A DNA stretch of 64,000 bases from assembly GCF_030717955.1 (NCBI RefSeq), contig NZ_JAUZVY010000005.1:62001-126000 (forward strand), given 5' to 3'. This stretch comes from Alkalimonas delamerensis. Its GTDB lineage: Bacteria > Pseudomonadota > Gammaproteobacteria > Enterobacterales > Alteromonadaceae. Shown here in pieces: positions 50,092 through 58,672 of the stretch (the first letter of the stretch is position 1; the number at the start of each line of letters is the position of its first letter). A model generated the notes under the pieces. That model worked only from the letters and a program-made list of their open reading frames with translations, did not search any database and was not told the DNA's origin. The position numbers and the translations under genes are program-made.

Positions 50092-50907
50092 ATGCGTAAG
50101 TTCTTCCTGACCGCCATCGTGGCGGTACTGATTTTAGCGGCTTGTGCTCAGTCACCGACCGGCCGCCGGCAAATTATGTTGTTTAATGAAAGCCAGCTCA
50201 GTGGCATGGGGGCTCAGACCTTTGAAGCGATGAAGGAAGAGCTGACCATCTCCGACAACCGTCAAACGCAGCGCTACGTGCAGTGCATTGCCGATGCCTT
50301 GCTGAAAGTGACGCCAGAGCAGTACATGGGTAATGAGTGGGAAGTGGTGGTGTTTGCTGATGATCAGGTCAATGCCTTTGCGCTGCCTGGGGGCAAAATC
50401 GGCGTCTACACCGGTTTACTAAAAGTTGCCGAGAATCAGCACCAATTGGCGGCGGTGATGGGCCATGAAATCGGCCATGTGATGGCAGGCCATGCCAATG
50501 AGCGGCTATCGCGCAGCCAGTTGGTGCAAACCGGTCTGGTGCTGACCGATGCGGCGACCCGTGCGGCCAATGTCCGTTTTCAGCAGGAAATGATGGCAGG
50601 CCTGGGCCTGGGCTCACAGGTTGGCCTGTTGCTGCCCTTTAGCCGTGAGCACGAAACCGAAGCCGATATTATTGGCCTGGATTTGATGGCGCAAGCTGGC
50701 TTTAACCCGGAGCAAGCGGTTGATTTATGGCGTAATATGGCGGCGGCCAGTGGTGGCCAGCGTAGTCCGGAATTGCTGTCCAGCCACCCGGTACCGGAAA
50801 ATCGTATTCGCAACTTGCAACAGCGGATGCCGCAAGCGCTTGCGACTTACCAGCAGCGCCGGGCTCAGGGCAACCTGCCGAACTGCGGCAGCCCAGGCCC
50901 GCTGTAA
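50092..50907 (+). CDS. M48-family metallopeptidase lipoprotein
   Basis: 271 residues from ATG 50092. The lipoprotein signal ends LILAAC, lipidated at C18. The zinc motif GHEIGHVMAGH (HExxH) and the downstream ETEADIIGLD with the third ligand are present, so it should be an active protease. It resembles LoiP/YggG and related periplasmic M48 proteases in envelope quality control. A single-gene unit behind dnaKJ; the T-rich terminator separates it. Confidence 0.85.
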   Translation: MRKFFLTAIVAVLILAACAQSPTGRRQIMLFNESQLSGMGAQTFEAMKEELTISDNRQTQRYVQCIADALLKVTPEQYMGNEWEVVVFADDQVNAFALPGGKIGVYTGLLKVAENQHQLAAVMGHEIGHVMAGHANERLSRSQLVQTGLVLTDAATRAANVRFQQEMMAGLGLGSQVGLLLPFSREHETEADIIGLDLMAQAGFNPEQAVDLWRNMAAASGGQRSPELLSSHPVPENRIRNLQQRMPQALATYQQRRAQGNLPNCGSPGPL

Positions 50908-50914
50908 TGTTGGT

Positions 50915-52258
50915 TTAATTCTGTAAGTCAGGGCTGGTTGCTGTGATTGGTTTTAACAGCAACCAAAGCAAGGCCACTACTGCCAGCGCCATGCAATAAA
51001 AACTGGCACTCACCACCTGCCATGGGCTTAAACCAAAGCTGGCGGCCAGCAGCAGGGCCTGAGCGCCATAAGGCAGCAACCCTTGGCTGATGCAGGCAAA
51101 AATATCCAGCAAGCTGGCACTGCGCTTTGGCGTGATGCCATGGTTTTCGGCCAGTTTACGGCTGATATCACCGCTAATCACAATGGCGACGGTGTTGTTG
51201 GCGACACAAAGGTTGGTGCCAAACACCAGACTGGCAATACCGAGCTGGCCACTGCGCTCGGCTTTCATCTTCACTTTATCAAAAAAAGCACTGAGTCGTG
51301 ACGACAACCAGCCAAGACCGCCTTGCTGTTTGATAAACTCCCCCAGCCCGCCAATAAACATCGACAGTAAGAAAATCTCCTGCATCGAGGCAAAGCCACT
51401 GGCCATGTCCTGCCCCAGATTACCAAGTGGGTAGTCGCCAAAGAATGCACCTTGCAGCGCCGCGAGGACAATGCCAAGACTAAGCACTGCAAAGACATTC
51501 AAGCCTGCTACAGCCAACACCAGGATGGCGGCGTAGGGCAGCACAGCACTCCAGCTAAAGGCTTGCGGATTGATCTCGGCTGGTACACTGCCAAACCAGA
51601 TGTAGCCAAACAGCACCACAGCAGCTGCTGGCAGGGCCAGCTTCAGGTTTTCACGGAACTTATCTTTCATCCGTGCGCCCTGGGTTCGGGTTGAGGCAAT
51701 GGTGGTGTCGGAAATAATCGACAGGTTATCACCAAACATAGCGCCGCCCAGCAAGGCGCCCGCCAGCAGCACCGGCGATAAGCCGGTTTGCTCGGCCAGC
51801 ACCACGGCAATCGGGGCCAGGGCGCCGATGGTGCCCATCGAGGTTCCCATTGCCACTGCAATGAGTGCCGCAATGACAAAAAGGCCAGCAACCAGCAGGG
51901 AAGGCGGTACCAAACTCAGACCTGCATTGACCACAGCATCGACGCCGCCGGCAGCCACCGCCACACTGGAAAAAGCACCAGCCAGCAGATAAATCAAACA
52001 CATGGTCAAAATGGTATTCTGGCCTGCACCGCGGATCAGAGTTTCAACCGCCTGTTGCATCGAGGTGCGGTGCAGCAGCATGGCAATAATCAGTGCTGGT
52101 AGTACGGCAATATGGGCCGGCAGTTGATAAAAGGCGTAATCTACCCCCTGGCTTTGGTAATAAAGGCCAGCGCCTAAAAACAGCAGCACAAAACTGGCCA
52201 GCGGCAAAAAGGCCAGGACGCCATACTGGCGTGGGGTAACCATCAAATGTTCTGGCAT
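50915..52258 (-). CDS. metT: NhaC-family transporter, candidate methionine transporter MetT
   Basis: 447 residues with about eleven transmembrane segments. GTSMGTIGALAPIAV, GALLGGAMFGDNLSIISDTTIAST and FGTNLCVANNTVAIVISGD are typical of the NhaC superfamily. Members called MetT were predicted by comparative genomics to import methionine in bacteria where MetJ or SAM riboswitches control them. Here the promoter holds two MetJ boxes, which favours MetT over a Na+/H+ exchanger. GGAG precedes the ATG. The family call is firm, the substrate is inferred. Confidence 0.7.
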   Translation of the reverse strand: MPEHLMVTPRQYGVLAFLPLASFVLLFLGAGLYYQSQGVDYAFYQLPAHIAVLPALIIAMLLHRTSMQQAVETLIRGAGQNTILTMCLIYLLAGAFSSVAVAAGGVDAVVNAGLSLVPPSLLVAGLFVIAALIAVAMGTSMGTIGALAPIAVVLAEQTGLSPVLLAGALLGGAMFGDNLSIISDTTIASTRTQGARMKDKFRENLKLALPAAAVVLFGYIWFGSVPAEINPQAFSWSAVLPYAAILVLAVAGLNVFAVLSLGIVLAALQGAFFGDYPLGNLGQDMASGFASMQEIFLLSMFIGGLGEFIKQQGGLGWLSSRLSAFFDKVKMKAERSGQLGIASLVFGTNLCVANNTVAIVISGDISRKLAENHGITPKRSASLLDIFACISQGLLPYGAQALLLAASFGLSPWQVVSASFYCMALAVVALLWLLLKPITATSPDLQN

Positions 52259-52291
52259 GCATCATCTCCGACCAGTGATTTAAAATGCGCG

Positions 52292-52320
52292 ACTATATAG
52301 ATGTCCAGACGTCCTGTCAA
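52292..52320 (-). promoter_or_regulatory. metT promoter with two MetJ boxes
   Basis: On the minus strand TTGACA (52315-52320) and TATAGT (52292-52297) have a 17-bp spacer. That spacer contains GGACGTCT and GGACATCT (52299-52314), tandem matches of 7/8 and 6/8 to the met box AGACGTCT. A MetJ dimer pair there would block RNA polymerase. Confidence 0.65.
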
Positions 52321-52528
52321 CGGCTGATCAATCTTCCTGTCACTATCCTTTACGGTATTTTCTTTGCGTATTCAATGCTTTTTTAGCTACTGACTGCTCT
52401 GATCAGTGGTGATTACTTGCTTTGCGCATGCATGATGCAAATACAGGATGTGTCGGATATTTTTACAACATTGTCAACGTCCAGCTGATAAGACCTCCGA
52501 TAAGTCGATACGACCTTTGTCTAAAAAA

Positions 52529-52546
52529 TAGGCACGATTTTTGCGA
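52529..52546 (+). promoter_or_regulatory. Sigma-54 promoter of the PEP-CTERM-like esterase gene
   Basis: TAGGCACG-ATTT-TTGCGA matches the -24/-12 consensus TTGGCACG-N4-TTGCA closely; the GG (52531-52532) and GC (52543-52544) are exactly 10 bp apart. The start would be near 52556, 50 bp before the gene. Upstream, GTCGATACGAC (52504-52514) is a small palindrome that could belong to an enhancer site. Confidence 0.65.
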
Positions 52547-52605
52547 TGAGATCTTCGAAGGCGAGTTTAACGCCTGAATAAAAACAACAAACAGGGTAGA
52601 TAACG

Positions 52606-53628
52606 ATGACAATAAAAATCTTTAAGCAACAACTCACAAGGCTTCAAACCTTTTTCACCGTGCTGGTCTTCACCTTATTGGCAACTCCCGCACTGTCTGC
52701 GCCGATGTTCTCGGATATGTATATCTTCGGAGATAGTTTGTCCGATACCGGCAATACCAGAGCGGCAGTTCCATTGGGCAGTTTGGGGCCTATCGCTGCC
52801 GAAGCTGGTTATGGTTCGAATGGTCGCTTTTCGAATGGCGATCTTTGGCATGAGTTTATGGCAGATGATCTTGGTCTTAGTACCTCACACTCACGCGGTG
52901 GTGGAAACAACTTTGCTCATGGTGGTGCACGGGTAAATAATGACACCGGCTTTTCTGCTGGCTTACTCTGGCAATGGGATAACTATCAAAGCCGTTTTGG
53001 CGGTGCAGTGATGGATCCAGCTGCGCTTTACGTGGTGTGGGCTGGCGGTAATGATATGCGTGATCTGGTGGGAAGTACTGCTCCCCTGATGACGATTGCC
53101 TCGATTATGGGCAATTATCAGGCAATGTTGACGGAGATGATCCTCGGTGGTGCTAGCACATTGCTGGTGCCGAATTTGCCGGATCTTGGCAGTATCCCTG
53201 AGTTTCGTGCTGGAGTAAATAGTGACTCGGGTAATGAGGTCAGTACTCTTTGGAATCAAGCCTTGCAGCTGATGTTGCTAAATTTAGCAAATCAGTATCA
53301 GGTAGATATCTTCATGCTGGATGTCTTTAGTATCTTTAACGCAATTCTGGCAGATCCGGCTTCAGAAGGGTTCGTCAACACGACGGATGAATGCCGTTCC
53401 CTGACCGGCAATGTATTTACGCGCCGTGAAGTTAGCTGTGCTGATGCGCATACCTACGTGTTTTGGGATGAAATTCATCCTACCAGTCGGGCACATCAGG
53501 TATTGGGCCGTGAAGCCACCGCTTTACTGGCATCCGGTCAAACGGTCAACTTCCAGGTACCTGCACCAGCAACGGTTCTGCTGCTGCTTGCGGGTTTGGT
53601 GGTGATTCGTCTGCGTCGGCGGGGATAA
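52606..53628 (+). CDS. SGNH/GDSL esterase with PEP-CTERM-like C-terminal sorting signal
   Basis: 340 residues. Signal peptide about 1-31. GDSLSDTGN contains the catalytic Ser44, WAGGNDMRD is block III, and WDEIHPTSRAH supplies the Asp-His pair, so the hydrolase looks active. The C-terminus (318-340) is VPAPATVLLLL, a hydrophobic helix and RLRRRG: the PEP-CTERM layout with VPAPA in place of VPEPA. Such tails are cut by an exosortase, which is not in the window. A sigma-54 promoter lies upstream. The substrate is unknown. Confidence 0.82.
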   Translation: MTIKIFKQQLTRLQTFFTVLVFTLLATPALSAPMFSDMYIFGDSLSDTGNTRAAVPLGSLGPIAAEAGYGSNGRFSNGDLWHEFMADDLGLSTSHSRGGGNNFAHGGARVNNDTGFSAGLLWQWDNYQSRFGGAVMDPAALYVVWAGGNDMRDLVGSTAPLMTIASIMGNYQAMLTEMILGGASTLLVPNLPDLGSIPEFRAGVNSDSGNEVSTLWNQALQLMLLNLANQYQVDIFMLDVFSIFNAILADPASEGFVNTTDECRSLTGNVFTRREVSCADAHTYVFWDEIHPTSRAHQVLGREATALLASGQTVNFQVPAPATVLLLLAGLVVIRLRRRG

Positions 53629-53636
53629 ACTTTAAG

Positions 53637-53668
53637 TAAAAAAAGCGGGCCGCAATGCGGCCCGATTG
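53637..53668. terminator. Intrinsic terminator between the esterase gene and qmcA
   Basis: CGGGCCGC (53646-53653) and GCGGCCCG (53657-53664) with loop AAT. Several A on the left give a T-run on the minus strand, so it mainly serves qmcA; the plus side has only ATTGTT. Confidence 0.75.
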
Positions 53669-53681
53669 TTGGATGACACTG

Positions 53682-54611
53682 TTAGAACTTTTTACCGCTG
53701 AGTAATTCCTGAATGGCCCCGACGGAGCCCAGTACATTGCTGGTCTCAATCGGCAGGAAGATGCGATCGCCTTCTTTGGCAATATTTGGCAAGGTCTGTA
53801 GGTATTCACGACCAAGCAAGTAGCCAATAACCGTATCCGAGCTCAGCTGGCCGTCGCCGGATGCCAGTACTTCCTCAATCGCTTTACGCTGGCCCTGAGC
53901 GCGCAAAATAGCCGCTTCCTTTTCCCCCTGAGCACTTAAAATGGCCGCTTCCCGCTCACCTTGTGCCCGGGCAATGGCCGCTTGTTTTTCACCTTCTGCT
54001 TCCGTCACGGTGGCGCGGCGTTGCCGCTCGGCGGTCATTTGCTTGCGCATGGCTTCTTCGACATCGACCGGTGGTGAAATATCCAACAGCTCCACTCGCA
54101 CCACTTTGATGCCCCAGCCATTGCCGGCATCGTCCAGTACCATCCGCAGGCGCTCGTTGATCTCTTCGCGCGATTCAAAAATGGAGTCGAGTTCCATCCG
54201 GCCAATTTCAGCCCGTAGTGAGGTTTTCGCCAGTACTTCCACCGCCTGGATGATGTTTTCCACTTCGTACACGGCTTTGACCGGATCCATGATACGGAAG
54301 TACAAGACGCCATTGATGGTTACTGTGACGTTGTCTTTGGTGATCACGCTTTGACCCGGGAAATCCAGCACGGCTTCGCGCAAATCAATTCGCGGGGTTT
54401 CGACAAACTTCAGGTTGCGCAGCATAATGATAGGGCGCGGCTTTTCAATAAAAGGCACCGTGATCTGAATGCCGGATTGCAGGGTGCGGTTGTAGGTACC
54501 CAGCCGCTCTATCACCATGCACTCGCTGTTTCGGACAATAAAAATATTATTTAAAATCAGGATAATGGCAAAGCCAGCTATCCCAAGTAGTAAGATCAAC
54601 GCTAAATCCAT
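53682..54611 (-). CDS. qmcA: SPFH/stomatin-like membrane protein QmcA
   Basis: 309 residues. One N-terminal transmembrane segment (about 3-24), then the SPFH domain with VIERLGTYNRTLQSG and MELDSIFESREEINERL, followed by an Ala/Glu-rich coiled coil with repeated AQGEREAAIL and AQGEKEAAIL units. QmcA is an inner membrane scaffold linked to FtsH function. It is downstream of the NfeD-like gene, the standard stomatin-NfeD pair. Confidence 0.9.
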   Translation of the reverse strand: MDLALILLLGIAGFAIILILNNIFIVRNSECMVIERLGTYNRTLQSGIQITVPFIEKPRPIIMLRNLKFVETPRIDLREAVLDFPGQSVITKDNVTVTINGVLYFRIMDPVKAVYEVENIIQAVEVLAKTSLRAEIGRMELDSIFESREEINERLRMVLDDAGNGWGIKVVRVELLDISPPVDVEEAMRKQMTAERQRRATVTEAEGEKQAAIARAQGEREAAILSAQGEKEAAILRAQGQRKAIEEVLASGDGQLSSDTVIGYLLGREYLQTLPNIAKEGDRIFLPIETSNVLGSVGAIQELLSGKKF

Positions 54612-54632
54612 AAAGTACTCCTTGTGATTGAA

Positions 54633-55064
54633 TTAGTCTTTTGGGGCTACCAATAACGTAATGCCATCTATCCGACACACTTTCACCTCTTGCCCTGCCT
54701 GCAGCCAGCTGCTGTCATAACTGCCGGATTCAGCTTTAACCGGGTAAAAACTACCGGCCATTTTTGCCACCAGCTTATCGCCATGCAGCTCCAGCATCAC
54801 GTTTTGCTGATAGCCAGGCTCAGCCATATTGACGGCTTTGGACGTGCCCAAGCCTTTTTTACGCAACCAAAGCGACAGTGGCAAGAACATCAGACAGCCA
54901 AAAGCAAATACGAAAAGTGATTGAGTAAAACCGAGCGCAAATAGCCAACTGCTGATGGCGGCCGAAAAGGCCCCCATGGAAATGGCCAGAATGACAAAAG
55001 TACCTGTCATTAACTCCACAATGCCAAAAGCGATGGCAATAATAAGCCAGACCAGTGCCAACAT
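54633..55064 (-). CDS. NfeD-like membrane protein
   Basis: 143 residues from ATG 55064 behind AAGGA. Three to four hydrophobic segments in the first 70 residues (MLALVWLIIAIAFGIVEL and following) precede a small OB-fold domain (GQEVKVCRIDGITLLV). Short NfeD proteins without the protease domain act with stomatin-like partners such as QmcA, encoded next. An in-frame start at 55085 is less likely. Confidence 0.88.
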   Translation of the reverse strand: MLALVWLIIAIAFGIVELMTGTFVILAISMGAFSAAISSWLFALGFTQSLFVFAFGCLMFLPLSLWLRKKGLGTSKAVNMAEPGYQQNVMLELHGDKLVAKMAGSFYPVKAESGSYDSSWLQAGQEVKVCRIDGITLLVAPKD

Positions 55065-55274
55065 CTTGATTTCCTTAAATTGCAACTAGGTTCATAGTAC
55101 TATACTAAGCTTTGCCCTGAAGCCCTACCGTCTTTTTGTAACAGGGTGTGGCGAAAAATGTTGTATTGCACAAAACAGCAGCGGTCTGCAGGGGAATTCA
55201 GCGGATGTGCCTGAAAAAATGATACCGTTGCTGCTTTGCTACGTACCAATCAGCCAACTTGTTCAGGAGTCTTT

Positions 55275-56429
55275 ATGCAAAATTTTACCTTTCATAATCC
55301 TACCCGCATCGTATTCGGTGAGCAGACAATCGCTGAGCTGGCTGCCCTTATCCCGGATGAAGCCAAGGTGTTACTGACCTATGGTGGTGGCTCCATCAAG
55401 CGGAACGGGGTCTATGATCAAGTAGTGGCAGCCCTTGAGGGCAAAGTGTTCTTTGAGTTCGCCGGCATTGAGCCCAATCCATCCTTTGATACCTTATTAA
55501 AAGCAACAGCCTTGCTGAAGAGCGAACAACTGGACTTTATTCTGGCGGTTGGTGGTGGCAGCGTCATTGATGGCAGCAAGTTTATCGCGGCAGCAGCCTG
55601 CTACGATGGGGACAGCTGGGATTTGCTCTGCGGCAAAGCCAAAGTACAGCAAGCAGTCCCGCTGGGCTGTGTGCTTACCCTGCCAGCAACCGGCTCTGAG
55701 AGCAACGGCAACTCGGTGGTGACCCGTTACAGCACTCAGGAGAAAATGGCGTTCTCCAGCCCGCTGGTGTATCCGCAATTTGCCGTCTTGGATCCAACCA
55801 CAACCTACAGTCTGCCGCTCCGCCAGGTAGCCAATGGTGTGGTCGATGCTTTTGTTCATGTGATGGAGCAGTACCTGACCTACCCGGTGAATGCACCAGT
55901 GCAGGACCGTTTTGCCGAAGGCTTGCTGCAAACTTTGATTGAGCAAGGGCCGCAGGCGCTGCAACAACCGGAAGACTATGCGGTACGTGCCAATGTGATG
56001 TGGGCGGCGACCATGGCGCTGAATGGCTTGATTGGGGTGGGGGTGCCGCAGGATTGGGCCACCCATATGATAGGCCATGAAATTACCGCTTTGCATGGCC
56101 TGGATCATGCGCAAACCCTGGCCATTGTGCTGCCTGCCTTAATGCAGCAACAGCGCCAGCAAAAGCGGGATAAGCTGCTGCAATACGGCAAGCGGGTTTG
56201 GCAGCTGGCCCATCAGGATGAGGAGCGTTTGATTGATGAAGCCATTAGCCATACCCGGGCTTTCTTCGAGCAAATGGGCGTACCAACCCGGTTAGCCGAT
56301 TATAGCATCGACGCCAGTGCCATTGAGCCCATGGTAGAGCGTTTGGTGCAGCACAAGATGGTAAAACTGGGCGAGCATGGCGATATTACGCCGGAGGTAT
56401 CCCGGCGTATTTTGCAGCAGGCGCTATAG
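55275..56429 (+). CDS. yqhD: NADPH-dependent aldehyde reductase YqhD
   Basis: 384 residues from ATG 55275, with AGGAG upstream. Iron-containing alcohol dehydrogenase fold: cofactor motif AVGGGSVIDGSKFIAAAA and metal region VVDAFVHVMEQY, MIGHEITALHGLDHAQTLAIV. Identity to E. coli YqhD is high over the whole length. It reduces toxic short-chain aldehydes with NADPH. The gap of about 210 bp upstream holds no clear regulator gene. Confidence 0.93.
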   Translation: MQNFTFHNPTRIVFGEQTIAELAALIPDEAKVLLTYGGGSIKRNGVYDQVVAALEGKVFFEFAGIEPNPSFDTLLKATALLKSEQLDFILAVGGGSVIDGSKFIAAAACYDGDSWDLLCGKAKVQQAVPLGCVLTLPATGSESNGNSVVTRYSTQEKMAFSSPLVYPQFAVLDPTTTYSLPLRQVANGVVDAFVHVMEQYLTYPVNAPVQDRFAEGLLQTLIEQGPQALQQPEDYAVRANVMWAATMALNGLIGVGVPQDWATHMIGHEITALHGLDHAQTLAIVLPALMQQQRQQKRDKLLQYGKRVWQLAHQDEERLIDEAISHTRAFFEQMGVPTRLADYSIDASAIEPMVERLVQHKMVKLGEHGDITPEVSRRILQQAL

Positions 56430-56504
56430 CAATCAACAAGTTCTGGACATCCAGAGCGCTGATTTGTTCTAATACCGGCCATTGTCGTTTTAAGGAATAC
56501 CATT

Positions 56505-57314
56505 ATGTCCAAAATCGGAGTCTTTGGCGCCAACGGCCGGATGGGGCGTGCTTTGGTGCAAGTTTGTCAGCAGCAGCAGTTGGAACTGGCAGCGGCTACG
56601 GTTCGGGCAGGATCCAACTGGGTGGGGCAGGATGCCGGTGAACTAGCGGGTTGTGGCCGCCTCGGTTTACCGCTGGTGGCTACTTCTGCTGAAGCGATGC
56701 AAAGTGCCGATGTCTGGGTGGACTTTACCATGCCCGAGCCGATGCTGGCGCATCTGGATTTGGCAGTAGCCGCCAAAAAAGCCATGGTGATTGGTGTGAC
56801 CGGCCTGACCGATGCCCAGTACCAGCGGGTGCAGCAAGCCAGTTTGCAGATCCCCATTGTCTGGGCGCCCAATATGAGCGTGGGAGTCAATTTATTGCTG
56901 CATCTGGTGCAAACCGCCGCCAAAATAATGGGGCAGACCGCCGATATTGAGATTATCGAAGCGCATCACCGTTTTAAAAAGGATGCACCCTCCGGCACGG
57001 CGATGGCCATTGGTGCCAGCATTGCCAAGACTTTAGGTCGTGATTTGGCCGACTGCGCTGTCTATGGCCGCGAAGGCATGACTGGCGAGCGTGAGCAAGC
57101 GACCATTGGCTTTGCCACCGTGCGGGGTGGGGACATCATAGGGGATCACACCGCACTCTTTGCTGATTTGGGTGAAAGATTAGAAATTACTCACAAAGCA
57201 AGCAGCCGTACCACCTTCGCCCAAGGCGCTATCAGGGCTGCTGTGTGGTTGCAAAATAAACAGCCAGGACTTTATTCCATGCAACAAGTGCTGGGATTGG
57301 CTGAGTTGAGCTAG
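56505..57314 (+). CDS. dapB: 4-hydroxy-tetrahydrodipicolinate reductase
   Basis: 269 residues. The NAD(P)H motif IGVFGANGRMG and the catalytic segment IIEAHHRFKKDAPSGTA are diagnostic for DapB. It acts in lysine and diaminopimelate synthesis. It precedes carAB as in Pseudomonas and Shewanella. AAGGA lies nine bases before the ATG. Confidence 0.96.
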   Translation: MSKIGVFGANGRMGRALVQVCQQQQLELAAATVRAGSNWVGQDAGELAGCGRLGLPLVATSAEAMQSADVWVDFTMPEPMLAHLDLAVAAKKAMVIGVTGLTDAQYQRVQQASLQIPIVWAPNMSVGVNLLLHLVQTAAKIMGQTADIEIIEAHHRFKKDAPSGTAMAIGASIAKTLGRDLADCAVYGREGMTGEREQATIGFATVRGGDIIGDHTALFADLGERLEITHKASSRTTFAQGAIRAAVWLQNKQPGLYSMQQVLGLAELS

Positions 57315-57397
57315 TTTTTTGCCGCTTAGCCTGGAAAAAATAGTCAAAAGGATCATTTTTCAATAAATCCAAAAAAGCATTAGACGAAATAGCCAAG

Positions 57398-57493
57398 TTG
57401 ACATAAAATATCGAGAATTTGCCTGGGCAAATTGGGGATAGTTGCTTTGGATTAAAAACGGGTGTTGAACGAGTTAGTTTAAGCCCGTTTTTT
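57398..57493 (+). promoter_or_regulatory. Structured leader of carAB
   Basis: TTGACA (57398-57403) overlaps a possible -10 TAAAAT (57404-57409). AATTTGCC-TG-GGCAAATT (57416-57433) is a perfect 8-bp inverted repeat. AAACGGG (57456-57462) and CCCGTTT (57484-57490) form a hairpin with a 21-base loop, followed by TTT, ending about 20 bp before the carA start. It may terminate dapB or attenuate carAB. Confidence 0.45.
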
Positions 57494-57510
57494 GCTGTTT
57501 GGAGGTTATT

Positions 57511-58641
57511 TTGACGACGTCTGCCTTGCTGGTTTTAGAAGATGGCACTGTATTTCATGGTACGGCCATCGGTGCCGAAGGAGTTTCAGTCGGAGAGGTG
57601 GTATTCAATACCTCGATGACCGGTTATCAGGAGATCTTAACCGACCCCTCCTATGCCGAACAAATGGTCACCCTGACCAACCCGCACATTGGCAACACCG
57701 GCACCAATGATGAAGATGAAGAATCCAGCCGGATCTGGGCCAAAGGCCTGATCATTCGAGACCTCCCGCTGCTGGCCAGCAATTTCCGCAACCAAGCGTC
57801 ACTTTCCGATTACTTAAAGCAGCGTGGCATTTTGGGCATCGCCGACATCGATACCCGCAAGCTGACCCGTATTCTGCGGGAAAAAGGCGCACTTAATGGC
57901 TGTTTGATGGCCGGCTCTGCTCTTGATGAAGCCAAAGCCTTGCAGCAAGCCCGTGAATTCCCAGGTTTAAAAGGCATGGATCTGGCCAAAGAGGTCTCTG
58001 TTAAAGAAGCCTACAGCTGGAGCGAAGGCAGCTGGCAATTGGGTCAAGGCTTTGTTAGCCCAGCCGACACAGAGTTTCATGTGGTGGCCTACGACTATGG
58101 CGTAAAGCGCAATATTCTGCGGATGCTGGTCGACCGTGGTTGCCGCTTGACGGTGGTACCGGCTCAAACACCGGCCAGTGAAGTCCTGGCGCTGAATCCA
58201 GATGGCATCTTTTTATCCAATGGCCCGGGCGATCCGGCACCATGCGACTACGCCATCACTGCCATCCAGCAACTGTTAGCAACCGAACTGCCTATTTTTG
58301 GCATCTGCCTTGGTCACCAGTTGCTGGCCCTGGCCAGTGGTGCCAGCACCAGCAAAATGAAATTTGGTCACCACGGTGGCAACCACCCGGTGCAAAACCT
58401 CGACAACAACAAAGTGATGATCACCGCCCAGAACCATGGCTTTGCCGTGGAAGAAGAAGGCTTACCGGCCAACTTACGGGCCACCCACAAGTCGCTGTTC
58501 GATGGCAGCTTGCAAGGCATTCACCGTACCGACAAGCCGGCTTTTAGTTTTCAGGGCCACCCGGAAGCAAGCCCTGGACCACACGATGCGGCAGAGCTGT
58601 TCGATCACTTTATCGATCTGATGCGCCAGCGTCAGCATTAA
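57511..58641 (+). CDS. carA: Carbamoyl-phosphate synthase small (glutaminase) subunit
   Basis: 376 residues. The start is TTG at 57511, five bases after GGAGG; E. coli carA also uses UUG. The N-terminal CarA domain is followed by a class I glutaminase with the Cys in FGICLGHQLLA and HPEASPGPHDA with catalytic His. It supplies ammonia from glutamine to CarB for arginine and pyrimidine synthesis. 31 bp separate it from carB. Confidence 0.96.
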   Translation: MTTSALLVLEDGTVFHGTAIGAEGVSVGEVVFNTSMTGYQEILTDPSYAEQMVTLTNPHIGNTGTNDEDEESSRIWAKGLIIRDLPLLASNFRNQASLSDYLKQRGILGIADIDTRKLTRILREKGALNGCLMAGSALDEAKALQQAREFPGLKGMDLAKEVSVKEAYSWSEGSWQLGQGFVSPADTEFHVVAYDYGVKRNILRMLVDRGCRLTVVPAQTPASEVLALNPDGIFLSNGPGDPAPCDYAITAIQQLLATELPIFGICLGHQLLALASGASTSKMKFGHHGGNHPVQNLDNNKVMITAQNHGFAVEEEGLPANLRATHKSLFDGSLQGIHRTDKPAFSFQGHPEASPGPHDAAELFDHFIDLMRQRQH

Positions 58642-58672
58642 TTCAGGCTAGCGAGGAAAGACAGAGTTTATT

